From contig JABYQS010000154.1 in NCBI GenBank assembly GCA_022592435.1, positions 1-64,000 of the forward strand: a DNA stretch of 64,000 bases, read 5' to 3'. This document shows, piece after piece, positions 38,203 through 48,571 of this stretch. Positions within the stretch are counted from its first letter, which is position 1, and every line of letters starts with the position of its first letter. Source of the stretch: Cerioporus squamosus. Lineage: Eukaryota > Basidiomycota > Agaricomycetes > Polyporales > Polyporaceae. The position numbers were made by a program, and so were the translations under genes. The notes under the pieces were generated by a model, which saw nothing but the letters and a program-made list of their open reading frames with translations, searched no databases and was not told where the DNA came from.

Positions 38203-39915
38203 TCAATCAGCGTCGTTAGCGTCTTCTTCCCCACCGTCTCCCTCATCCTCATCGTCCGCGTCCGCATCTCGCCCGGTCTCATCTCGGACCCCGCCTTCCG
38301 AGAAGTTCAGGATACCGGCGACATCCAGGAGCTTCACGACCTCCTCCGCCTGCTCGACCTTCATCGCGCCCAGCACTTTGTTCACCTCCTCCAAGCTCTG
38401 GCTCTTCAGCGCCTTCTGCAGCGGCTCGTCGAAGCTCTGGAACACGTCCCACCGCATCTGCAGCGCCTTCCGCACGTCCTCGATCGACACGTCCTCGAAT
38501 CCGGGCCCCTCGAGCTCGAGGTTCTCGGGCGGCGGGCCGTCGGGCACGTTGAACGTGATCGACGTGTCCGGGTTCTCGGCGACGAGCTGGATCTGCTCCC
38601 CGCCCGCTGCCGACTCCTCCGCCTTCGATATCCGAACCCGCTCCACCAAGTGCGCGTACGTGTCTTGGACGTCCTTCTCGAAGACACCGGTCGCGCGCGG
38701 GTCGCCCGCAATCATCCTACGCGCAGTCGGTCAGCTCGACGTCAAGTGTCAGGAAGCGTGACTAATGGGACGTACTTGCGGAAGAACATAGAAGGCCCGT
38801 CCTTCCCTAGCTTCTCGCAGTACTGAAGCAGAAGACTTTGGTGTACGCATTGAAGGGCGTATTTCGCATCGCCGCTGCTCTGCGCACGGAACGCCGCCAC
38901 AAGAAGCGCGTCGGACGCGCCGGGGACGTAGACGTCGCGATGGGCTTTAATGTACTCCCACGACTGTTCGTAGCCACGAACGGGAAGACGAGAGAAGCCC
39001 TCGAGCGCGGGAGTGAGCTCGGGCAGCTCGTCCGGGTCGTAGTCTGTTGAGGAAGCCGCTGTTGATGATGACGAGGATGGCTGGCTGAAGGGAGCGGACT
39101 CGACGCCCTTCGGATTAAGCGTCTCAAACTCGGTGACCTTTTTCTTGGGCTTTTCGGAGATCGCGTTCTTGACGGGGGGAGGGGCTGGTTTGGGAGGGAC
39201 GTACTGCACCAGATCATACACACTCAGCATGTGCGCACAGAGAGAAGGTTAGTATACGCACGTGTGACTCGAAGCCTTCATGGATATCCTCCGAAGTGAT
39301 CTTGTTGTGCAACTCCGCCTCCTCGTGCTGCAAGTCTTTCCGCAACTTCTCCTGGTGCTCGTCGATCTTCACAAGGTGCTCCTTCAGACCCGCCACGAGA
39401 GCCTCGCCGAGCTTGGGATCGTCCTTCTCCACGCCCTTCTTCGCCTCCTCCCACACCTGCAGCAGCAACGACAACAGCATCTCGTCGTACGTCTGCTGAT
39501 TTGGCGCGTTCGTCGGCGGGCGGTCGGGCGATGGGTTCGTCTTGAACTTCTCAACAAGGGATGAGAAGTATGAGGGGCCCTTCTCCTCGACGTCTTTGGT
39601 GATCTCCTGGAGGCGGGGCTTGAGCACGTCGTTGCATGCGATGTCGGCTTTGTATTGGGCGATCTTCATCTTGCGCTCTTCGCGCTGCTCATGGATCGCG
39701 CGCTGCTTCCATCTGTGCGATCGTATCAGACTATGGCGCAGGTGGTACGGTTGATGCATGCGTACCGTATGAGCGAACGCTTGTCGACGTTCGGATGTCC
39801 CTCGATGTCCGAATCATCCGAGAGCTATCATGGACGTTGGCACAGGTTCACAACGCGAAGCCATAAGCCAGATACGCACCTCGAGTTTGTCCCACTTCGA
39901 GTAGTTCAGTGGCAT
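38203..39915 (-). CDS. CDC37: Hsp90 co-chaperone Cdc37
   Basis: Five exons (39915-39880, 39824-39766, 39712-39262, 39203-38776, 38716-38203) give 495 residues, a normal fungal length. Cdc37 loads protein kinases onto Hsp90 in the cytosol. The N terminus reads MPLNYSKWDKLELSDDSD and is followed by IEGHPNVDKRSLIRWKQRA, which is diagnostic; the serines in LSDDSD match the conserved CK2 phosphorylation site region. A long coiled-coil (about residues 30-200) follows, then the Hsp90-binding middle domain and the C-terminal domain (ISFNVPDGPP-like stretch, ALQMRWDVFQSFDEPLQ, VLGAMKVEQAEEVVKLLDVA). It ends in an acidic tail (DADADDEDEGDGGEED). The very short first two exons are supported by the conserved N-terminal protein sequence. 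Confidence 0.96.
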
Positions 39916-40402
39916 GGTGGATATGCAATGGTATGAGATGGATGGACGAAGGAGAGTTGTAGTAGGGTGCTGCAGTGCACAGAGCTGTCACAGAGAAGTA
40001 CCGCGGCATAATCGAGCTTTCTGGAAAGTCCTCGAAAGCTTGCCCGTTTTGTCGCATCGTGATCATCGCACTGAACCAAACGCGACACGGGCAACCTGGT
40101 CAGGAGCACTGTAACCCATGGCACGCGGAGAGCGATATGTATGGGGTGTACGCAAGGAGGAACGCGAGACTCGTTCACGTATATTCTGTCGAAAGCACAA
40201 GCCCAAGACAGGCCCAAGACGCGGCGCCGCGGGGAACGCATGTGGCGCCATCAGTCGGATACGCACGCGTGATGTCACGACGCGTCTTGCGGGCGTCTCA
40301 CTAGTTTTCTCCTCTTCCGCGAACGCATCTCTGCCTTGGGCTTGCGCATCCTCTCTCGTTCTCAACAATACATTTTCCGAAAGGGCGAAGATTCGAATAT
40401 CG
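39916..40402. other. Probable divergent promoter region between CDC37 and the SET-Tad3 gene
   Basis: 487 bp between two divergently transcribed genes. No strong TATA element seen on either side. Short ORFs here look like chance. Confidence 0.5.
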
Positions 40403-41672
40403 ATGAGGGAAGGCACTTCCGCGACAGGATCGTCGACAAGCACCCCGAAAGCCCCGAAGCACCTCAACAGCACCGGACTTCGCATCCAATATGCAGACGG
40501 AAAAGGACGCGGAGTCTACGGTGAGCAGCCACATTCAATGTAGACGTTGCATACACGCGTTCTGAACGCGAGGCCTGCCAGCTTCTCGCGAGATCCCCGC
40601 ACAGACCTTGGTCGAAGTCAGCCCAGTCCTCCTCTTCACAGCGCAAGAGTACGCAGATCACGGGAAGCACACCGTGCTTGACCATTACACATTCGTATGG
40701 CGGGACGGGCGAATGGCCCTCGCTCTCGGCCTCGGTACGTCTGTCTGGCCCGCTCGAGTAAAGTCCGAGCTCATCTCAATCCAAGCTGCCGGGTACCGTT
40801 GTCGATGAGCAGGCTCGCTGTTCAACCACTCGCAGAGACCGAACGTCCCGTACACCATCGATCCAGCGACGGAGTCCATACGCTACGTGACCTCGCGCAG
40901 GGTGCTCCCGGATGAGGAGCTGCGCATCTTTTACGGCCACAAGCTCTGGTTCGACCCCGTCGATGCCGCGGACAGGCCGGAGCCGTCTTCGGAGTTTGTG
41001 GTGGATGACTTCTGTAGACAATGAAGACGACAAGGGCGAAGGGCCGTCGAACCCAGATGCTATGCTCGACTCGTTCGGCGAGGATGATCCTGAGCAGGTC
41101 GTGTCGGAGGAGGAGCTGCCATCAGCGCGTACGACACCCGCAAGTCTACCTGCCATCCTCTTCGACATTCCATAATCAACCTTGCCCGCGCCGTCGGGGA
41201 GCTGGGCGCCTCCTCGTCTGCATCAGCCACCGCATCAGCTGCCACCCCCTTATCCCCTCCACCACAACTCACTCCCGTCATCAACGTTCCTGCACCCTCG
41301 CTCGACCCAGTCACGGCCGCACTCTCCAAACCATACACCCACCCCATTCCCTCTCACACTTCATCGGAGTCCCGTTCTGAGGGAGAAGTGCGCAACGGCA
41401 CTCACTATCTTCTGACGTCGCTCACGCTCTTCACGACGCACGAGCCATGCATCATGTGCAGCATGGCGCTCCTGCATTCTCGCGTCAAGGAGGTCTTCTA
41501 CCTCATACCGATGGTAAAGACAGGTGGCTGTGGGAGCGTGACGTGCGTCCCGAGGCTGGTGGGCGTGAACCACCGGTATGCTGTCAATGCGTGGAAGCAT
41601 GCCGGGACAGAGGATAAGGGTGATAATGTGGACGAGAGTGGACTTGAGGTGGATGAGGCATGCGATGCGTAG
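40403..41672 (+). pseudogene. SET domain - Tad3 (ADAT3) deaminase fusion, internally damaged
   Basis: The first part is a clean SET-domain gene: exons 40403-40520, 40573-40734 and from 40813, with LRIQYADGKGRGVY, LGSLFNHSQRPNVPYTIDP and DEELRIFYGHKLWF. The 3' part is the catalytic half of the tRNA wobble-adenosine deaminase subunit Tad3: CHPLRHSIINLARAVG and LFTTHEPCIMCSMALLHSRV, ending at 41672. Tad3 pairs with Tad2 and lacks the catalytic Glu, as here (HS where active deaminases have HAE). I recall the same fusion from other Agaricomycetes. Here the frame changes near 41010 (VVDDF to NEDDKGEG) and again near 41120, where SEEELPSA is followed almost at once by AYDTRKSTCHPL. Roughly 130-150 residues expected between the domains are absent. 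No GT-AG intron repairs these breaks. Either the gene is dead or the sequence has errors or a collapse. Confidence 0.7.
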
Positions 41673-41674
41673 AC

Positions 41675-42123
41675 TCAGTTCGTTCGGCCTTCACCCGGAG
41701 TGGGTGCAAGCGGGACGAGGGTCGTATCGCCATGCTTGAACGTCCGTATTCCCGTTCGTACGATTCGCAAGCGACTGGGACAGCAGGGGTCCGGGCACGC
41801 GACCTCCGCATTGGTCGACATCCAGTCGAGCTGCGCCGTCATGCGCTGCTTCGCGGCGAGAAGTGGTAGCACGGAGCCTGTGGGGTGGCCTAGTCAGTGG
41901 GCTCACCGACAATGAGGGGCACAGGCGTACCTAGCGAGTATATCGAGATGCCCTGCCCGGGAGGGAGGTAGAGCATCTCGCCTTCGAGCGTGAAGTAGTC
42001 GCCTGCTTTCGCGCCACACATGATGCGCTTGCCGGGTGGGCAGACGACCTCGACGCGCAAGTCGTACAGCTGGAATGTGTCCGAGTCGTCGACCCGTTTA
42101 TGTTGGGAGGGTATTGAAGTCAT
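41675..42123 (-). CDS. TIGR04076-family small protein, function unknown
   Basis: Two exons (42123-41931, 41877-41675) give 131 residues. The family marks are QLYDLRVEVVCPPGKRIMCG, AKAGDYFTLEGEMLYLPPGQ, then LPLLAAKQR and EVACPDPCCP followed by RIVRTGIRTFKHG. Members occur in bacteria and fungi and have no established function; the paired cysteines in ACPDPCC and the conserved CG hint at metal or redox chemistry, which is only an inference. The stop lies 2 bp from the stop of the convergent SET-Tad3 gene, so their transcripts must overlap. No signal peptide or membrane segment is seen. Confidence 0.8.
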
Positions 42124-42779
42124 GGGTGGTGCGTGGCGAGTCGAATCTCCTGGTTGTGGTTAATGACAACCGATCGACCCCGATCAAGACTGCGTTTGCC
42201 CAAGGGCGCCTACGCAGGATTTCTCACATCGCTCGTCTGTTTTTCCGCTCATGCTTGTCTATCACTCTCCCGTGTATACGCAACTTGCGTGCACAGTACA
42301 ACTTTCAACCCTTCAGCAGGATCAGAGGCCTCGTACATTGAGTTATGGACCTATATGGATCCCCTCCTTCCTGTACATTCAAGGCGCTTCTAACCTACGG
42401 AAAGTCCAACCCGAACTTACGGCCGTAAGCCATACGTGCTCTGCGTCGGTCTCTCTGGACTGTGGATCTAACCCGGCCCGTGCATCGGACGATCGGCCAG
42501 CAAGCTGGTTGACAGCGACGTCTTGCGCACTCCTTCCTCACGCTGTAAGTGCTGCCATTACTCCAGTCTGGTCCACCTAACGTATCCCCTGCAGGTGCCA
42601 CTCTCCGAGGACATGAGTAGAACATTCCCTCCCGGTCCTCGGTACGCCAACATTCGTCCGGCAAATGGCGAAGTCGCATTACCCTTCACATCGGTGGAGG
42701 GCCTGCCAGTGTCTCAGCGGCAGGCAACCGAATGCGCCTCCGTCGATCCCGGTCGACGTCAAGCCCGTCACATCCCGCC
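42124..42779. other. Intergenic, no supported gene
   Basis: Upstream regions of two divergent genes. Short ORFs only. Confidence 0.5.
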
Positions 42780-43501
42780 ATGGCCAGTCTCACAGACGGC
42801 AACACGGTGAGTTTTTCGGCAGCCTCTGCCCCCCTCCGAATCGCCCCTCTTTCAATTCAACCACTGCCGTCTCGTCTCACTTGCCGCCTACCCTTGCCGC
42901 GACGCTTGCCGCACACCCTCATCTGTCACGCCGCGGCCGCCGCCATGTCTCAAATACTGTTTACCATCCCGGTATACGTCACCCCGCAGATCTATGGTCC
43001 GATTCGGCTCGACTTCACCTGGGACGGCGACGTTGCCTCCTTGGTCAAGGCGGGAGCTTGGAAGCTGGCCGCCGGCTCCTTCGACAAGGACCAGCCGATG
43101 GCGGCGGGAAAGCGTGACAAGTTACACGCGGATGTCGAGGTCGTGTTGGTGGTGGTGAGTTCTTTCTTGTTTTCGACATACACTAGGCTCATATGGTACA
43201 AGCCTGATGGGGACTGCGCGCCCGTCAGACGGAGTCTCGGACTCGCCCGCGGTCTCAAGCAGCGGGTTCGCTCTCTGCGTGCGCTGATAACACCGGAGGT
43301 GCGTTGCTCGTTGGGGTTACCCGTCTGCTAGAGCTGACAGTGATCGTCGCGTACTAGCGATTCAGAAGAACCCGCAAGGGCGCCTGGCACGCCATGGACT
43401 TCGATGCCGACGCCACGCCGCTCCTGCCGCTTTCAGTCTCACATTCAACTCGCGCTCTCACACTCTCGCCCGTCCTTGGAGGAGTTCTGAGTACACAGTA
43501 A
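42780..43501 (+). CDS. Small hypothetical protein
   Basis: Exons 42780-42806, 42990-43154 and 43358-43501 join in phase 0 to give 111 residues. The joined protein looks real: IYGPIRLDFTWDGDVASLVK, a KLAAGSFDKDQPMAAGKRDK stretch, VEVVLVV, then an RFRRTRKGAWHAMDFD block and LSPVLGGVLSTQ at the end. No domain is recognised. The two introns are 183 and 203 nt, long for this genome, so a small extra exon inside either one is possible; an alternative ATG at 42944 in good context would bypass exon 1. Confidence is better for the second and third exons than for the start. Confidence 0.5.
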
Positions 43502-43818
43502 TAGCAGCGGTCAAGGAATCGGTCCCTTAGGCTCTAGTATCGTCGTGCCTCTGTAAAGGCATAGTGATCGGTCTGATGATACATAGTTAGTATTGACTGT
43601 ATTGTGCCTATGCCTGTCAAGTGTCCGACACGGGGCGTGGCTCTAAATGACGATAAATCGAGTAGATCGACAACTTGCAAATTGAATGAACGCCTCATGT
43701 CACAGCGACAGCCGACCGAGTCTGCACAGCGCGCCAATCTCTTTCCTGCTCTATGATCGTCGCGAACGCTTCATAAAGGTCGATCACAGCATACCACCGA
43801 TCCGTGTTCTCTTGTTCT

Positions 43819-45484
43819 TCATCCTCTCGCGCCCCCCACACGTCGCCATCCTGAGGGACAGCGTCTCTCCAGCAGTGCTCGACTATCTTCCAATGCCGGG
43901 AAGAGGGAAGAGAGGTACGCCGCAAGAACTGTCTCATCGTGGAGCTGAGGCCGTCCTACCCCGAGCCGCTCGAGGCGATGGGGACGCGCTGGATCGAGTT
44001 GCGGGCGGGTCATAGAGGCCGGAAGGGCAAAGGTGGATGCGGAAATGTGGGATAAAGGCACCTGGAGACTCTCGAGGTCTGGACAGTACTGCGCGAAGTA
44101 GCGAAGGCCGTGTACAGTGGCCTGGTTGGGGTGCTGCGGCGCGTTGTCGTCCACCCAGTCGTAGAGGCTGAGTTCCTTGATCTTCGGCCACGATCGGGCC
44201 ATCGCGCAAAGCGTTGCATCATCCACGGCGGCGGAGACCATACCGCCTAGATGGAATTCCTCCAGTGCCGACAGAGGAAGGAGGGGGCTGAACGCCTCTG
44301 GAGGGATCCCCTCGTCCCAATAAAGGGAGAGTGTGAGGGAGCGTATGGACGCCGGCGAGGATGGATGCGCAAGGATGGCGGACGCGAGACCTTGAAATGT
44401 GCCCGTGGAGGATGGCGCCTGGACGTTCACAACGATCGAGCGCAGTGCGGACGAAGAGACGTGCCCGAGCAGATCTATGCACTCGTCAAAATGGTGTGCG
44501 TTCATCACGAGGTCGCGAAGCGCGGCGAACATCCCTGTGGCTCCTGTTGGCCATGCCTCTGCCAACAATTCGTCCTCAAGTGGTACCTTGATTGCCAAGT
44601 GATGAAGTGCGGGAAGAGTCGACAAGTAGTGTACCGCTGGCGGACGCAGGGGCGTACGATTCAGAGTCACCGATGTGAGCTGAGAGAGACCGCACAGCGC
44701 CTGCGACAAAGCATCTCGCGCGAAGACGCGCACCTCTGTGGAGAAGGCGAAGGTGGTGATATGAGGCGCTAGGTGAGGCAGCCGCTCGAAGAAAATCTCG
44801 AGGTTCGGGTCCTGCGTTGTAGTGTCGTTTGTGCGGCGATCTGGCCTACCAGTTTGACTGTTGAGGTATAGCACGGTGAAGTTGAGCTTCTTAAGAGACG
44901 GCCCGATGAAGATATGGAGAGGATGCGCGTATGCCTTCCGGTCGATGTACGCCTGCTGCCGGTACTCCAGAACTTCGAGGTTGAGGAGTTGACGTGGCCA
45001 GATCGCTTCCAGCATCTCCCACAACTCGGGCGACACGTCACAATCGAAGATGTCGACAATGGAAGCTTTCCTCCAGTGCCAATAAGAGCTATATGGAGGA
45101 ACGATGCGTCGTATGAGTGGCACATAAAGAGAGAAGCGGACGAGATCGTCCGGCTTGAGGGGACGCATAGCTTTCTACCGGACGTATGTTTAAGTCAGCT
45201 TTTCCCCTTATGATGGAGTGCCGGATGGAATTACATACCAGTGTTACAGCTGGCATTGCCATGCCACTCGCGGGGCTTGCCCCGGGCCTTGCAGTACGCT
45301 CGCGCCGATACGCATCTTCGGGCATGGTGTCAAAGATAGGCACGAAAGAAGGCAGTGTGTGCCATATTTCCGTAGAGGCGTATTGGTGGAACTGTCGAGA
45401 AGTTCTTGCGAGGATGGCGAGGACGTCGAGCGAGGCCGTGTTCCTGCAGATCGCATGCAGGACTTCCGGAGGCAGCTGTAGCAT
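43819..45484 (-). CDS. F-box/LRR-type protein
   Basis: Two exons (45484-45239, 45174-43819) give 533 residues. The N terminus LQLPPEVLHAICRNTASLDV is a short F-box, which would bind Skp1 in an SCF ubiquitin ligase. After the 64-nt intron come leucine-rich stretches typical of large F-box families in Agaricomycetes (LTSVTLNRTPLRPPAVHYL, LPALHHLAIKVPLEDELL, IRSLTLSLYWDEGIPPEAF). The model stops at 43819 with an Arg-rich tail unlike the rest. A different frame continues the protein convincingly (VEHCWRDAVPQDGDVWGARE and DRWYAVIDLYEAFATIIEQE) to a stop at 43695. A one-base shift near 43890 separates the two, and no intron fits. The true C terminus is probably the second one. The annotated start is the first ATG; the target is unknown. 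Confidence 0.75.
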
Positions 45485-46258
45485 CGGAGGCAAAGACGAT
45501 TTAGGTTGAATGATCCAGCTGGAAAAACGTAGAGATAGCTAGATGGGTCAAAGGGCTTTGAGTACTAAGTACTTGACAAGCGTACGGCATGTGGAGACCT
45601 ACCGAGCTGCCCAAGGGCTGCCTTCAAGTTGTATTAATCCGCGGATGACTAGATAGGTGTCGTTGTGATAATAGATGGCCTTTGAGCCGAAGTGCAGCGT
45701 TGCGCAGAGTAACAATATGGGAGATTTCACGCTTGAAATCACCCTCGACGCTCGTCGCGGTACTGTGCTGAGTTGGGGTGCCACCGGCGCGCACTGGCAA
45801 GACCGTGCTTCGGTGGCGCACCCACATACCATAAACGGCATCCATACCAACCTCCTCCTCGAACATCACGTGCGTGTCCTATACTTAATAGGCCTGTCAG
45901 GGGTCCCGACTTTACGCTGCCGTAACCCCCGGGTCGGAATGGAGACGACCCTCACGATATAGGAGATGGAGTTACGGCACCCGATGAGAATGAGGACATC
46001 ATATGGAAAGCCATTGCTATTGATACATCTTCGAACGAATAACGATACAGAGTAATAACGATATAATGCGAGAGCGAAGGACTTCGGAATGAGTGGGCAC
46101 CGCCCGAATGAGGGAATGAGAGTGTCGCGTTCCCCGGATGCAGCGCAGAATGGAGGAGATGCAATGTGCAGATGAGGAGGTTCTGGTTGCGAAGAACGCT
46201 TGCGTGGGGTCGTGTTGTGGGGAGGGTCATGAGAAGGAGGGGGTACGGCGTGCAGCGC
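45485..46258. other. Intergenic, no supported gene
   Basis: Short ORFs only; probable 5' flank of the F-box gene and 3' flank of the PPxY membrane-protein gene. Confidence 0.5.
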
Positions 46259-46931
46259 TCATGAGCGCATGACGAGGAACACGCTGAGGACGATGGCGGC
46301 AATCGTGAGAGTAAAGATGGTGAGGGCGACGAGGCAGCGTCTGGCCCACTTGAGCTCAGCGCGGCGCATGGACTCGATGATCTCCTGTCGCTCAAACTCC
46401 GGCTTCGACGACTCCCAGTCTTCGGGCGCGCGGAGGGGCGAGAGGAGGATGAGGGAGCCTGCCAGCCAGAAGAGGGGGAACACTGCGAGGACGAAAGGCG
46501 TGAGTGGTTCGCTCTGTGGCTAGGCAGCGAATTGACTACTCACGGAACCCAAACTTGAAGAGGTACATAGCCAGCGTGGGCTGGTCCGACACCTGCGTAT
46601 AGGCAGGGGGCTCGAGGGAGTCCGCGTATGAGGGAGGAGCCTCGGACTCGACGGAGGTGGATTGGCGCAGCTCGTCGTGGCGGCTGTCGCGAGTGCCAGT
46701 GAGGCTGAGGGTGCGACGCGAGCTGGATGCGTGCGAGACACCGAAGAAGGCGTCGACGGCGTCTGTGGCCGGTTCATCGAAGGAAGAGCGTTGCGCGCGG
46801 GGAGAACTGGTACGCGCAGGCGTGGGCTGCGGGAGTTGTGCCTCGACATCGAGCTCAGGTGTGGCCGGGCGGTCGAAGAGACCGAAGAAGGTGGGGCGCG
46901 TGGTGGAAGAGGTGGCAGCAGAGGCAAGCAT
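46259..46931 (-). CDS. Small two-TM membrane protein with PPxY motifs
   Basis: Two exons (46931-46544, 46482-46259) give 203 residues. The first 115 residues are Ser/Thr/Pro-rich and polar, and end with two PPxY motifs in APPSYADSLEPPAYTQ. Two membrane segments follow (LFPLFWLAGSLILLSPL, and CLVALTIFTLTIAAIVLSVF) on either side of a charged helix (EFERQEIIESMRRAELKWAR). PPxY motifs bind WW domains of Rsp5/NEDD4 ubiquitin ligases, and small PPxY membrane proteins act as ligase adaptors in yeast; a similar role is inferred only. The start is the ATG nearest to a TATA motif 96-101 bp upstream. The family is not recognised beyond this layout. Confidence 0.75.
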
Positions 46932-47026
46932 CGTGCTATGGATGAGGTGGTTTGGGGAGCGAGCTTGGATTGGCGGTGTGCTTGAGGAGGCAGAAGTGAG
47001 GAATGCATGGGGAGGACAAGCGTGGC

Positions 47027-47032
47027 TATATA
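47027..47032 (-). promoter_or_regulatory. TATA-like element of the PPxY membrane-protein gene
   Basis: TATATA lies 96-101 bp upstream of the ATG at 46931. Confidence 0.5.
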
Positions 47033-47734
47033 GAGCGGAGGATGGGCCACCCGATAGCAATTCGAACGCAATCGGGGAGGCAATTGGACGGCACCCACAG
47101 CGCGACGATGGCTGTTCCGATTGTGGGCGGCCTCTGCGTGCCTTGCTTTCTCTCTCTCCCCACGACCGCCCACCCTGCCAAACCATGCCAAACAAACGCC
47201 TACGGACGCGACGCGACGCGACGGCGCGTGACGCTCCCATCATGTGATCGCGTCTACCGGCGCTCAACCCTGCTTCCCGCAACGCGAACGACTCTGTCTC
47301 CGCCTTTACTTCAAAGACCCGAGCCAAGCAACTGGTGGTCCTCTTACTCGACTTACCACGCATAGAAATCTCTCCCAAGCACGGTGCAAGTTGCCGAACG
47401 GCTTTCAGCGCTTAGGCTACTTTTCCTGGATAAATTTCGTGACGCCATAACTGTCTTCAGGGGTTCGAAGTTCACGCTCAGCCACCATCACGATAATGCT
47501 GCCTTCCTACCTCAGCACCGCATAATCAATGGATTCGATTGCGAACGAATGCACTGCTTCAACCTCTGTCTCTTACGAGGAGCGAGCTGCCCCGTCATCG
47601 AGTCGTCCACGGCCTGGGACACGCTGTCTCCATCCGATGCCTAAACTCGTTTACGGAGTGAGTCATGTAGTCTCGGACCAGTCCTGCGGTGCCTGAGCAT
47701 ACCGTATGCACTACAAACAGACACTATCAGGAAA
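47033..47734. other. Intergenic, no supported gene
   Basis: Probable promoter DNA for two divergent genes. It includes a CGCGACGCGACG short repeat near 47208. No gene supported. Confidence 0.45.
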
Positions 47735-48232
47735 ATGTTCCCTTCAACGAGACTCCCGGACGAACTCAACCCGTTCTGCGTTGACTGCAACGACCACCAG
47801 GTTGAGAACCTGCCACTCATCTGGTTTGGCGTGCCGTTCGACGAAGACAGGCTGTTTGCCTACGCCGCGCGATGTGGCTGGGCAGTGAAGGAGCACCCAG
47901 ACGACGACGAGTACTGCACGCTGCGCACCTGGCGGAACCTCGTCCTCAAGTTCTTCGACAAGTACGGGATGCGCATCCAGGCGCGCGACGTGTGGGGGCT
48001 CTCCGGTGGCAAGCTCCTGCTTACGTGCTTCGCGAACCGGGACATTGGGACTCGATTCACCGGGAAGCACTGCCGTGTTGCACTCAAGTGGTTCGAGGCG
48101 ATGGGGTTTGCGAAGGACGAGCCCAAGTGGTACCTCGACGTGATGGAGGAGGTTCGTCTGTTGTTTCAGATGTTCCGCGCTTTGTCTTTTGCGGCTCCTG
48201 ACTGACATTCGCATTCCTCCTCGCAGTGCTAG
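47735..48232 (+). CDS. Hypothetical protein, about 140 residues
   Basis: A long first exon (47735-48151) followed by a 75-nt GT-AG intron leads to a two-codon last exon (Cys, stop) at 48227-48232. Reading through without splicing would add 17 residues of poor quality and stop at 48205. The protein is acidic and aromatic-rich, without signal peptide or membrane segments: NPFCVDCNDHQVENLPLIWF, VPFDEDRLFAYAARCGWAVK, GKLLLTCFANRDIGTRFTGK. I recognise no family. Codon use looks like real coding sequence. Scattered cysteines do not form a clear zinc site. Confidence 0.55.
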
Positions 48233-48571
48233 CTAGTTGACGTATGGGTGCTGTGCTGTCGTGCCCGCCGCATACACACGGTACTCTGTGAGTCCCACTG
48301 GTGCGAACTGTATCTCATATTGTACGTCTATGAACGCTACTAGGCTGTGTGTACTGTACAATGCTGGATATAGGTCCATGAAGTCCGTAGAGACATATGA
48401 AGGAACGTGATGTGATGATAGCTGAAAACAAGGAGAGGATCGACAGCACGAAAGCAAGATGTCAAGGGGGGAGGGGGGTATCGAAAGCAAGAGAAACATA
48501 TACCAGAATCGCCGCGCAGCGCACAGGACTAATGTCGGGACCGACGAGGTTTTCTCCCCAGCGCGCCGCCA
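48233..48571. other. 3' intergenic space between convergent genes
   Basis: 339 bp between the ends of the hypothetical gene and the FAD monooxygenase gene. Nothing seen except possible untranslated regions. Confidence 0.5.

Noticed and set aside
43229..43298. Possible extra 70-nt exon in the small hypothetical gene
   Set aside because: Its length breaks the phase with the flanking exons, while skipping it keeps the frame.
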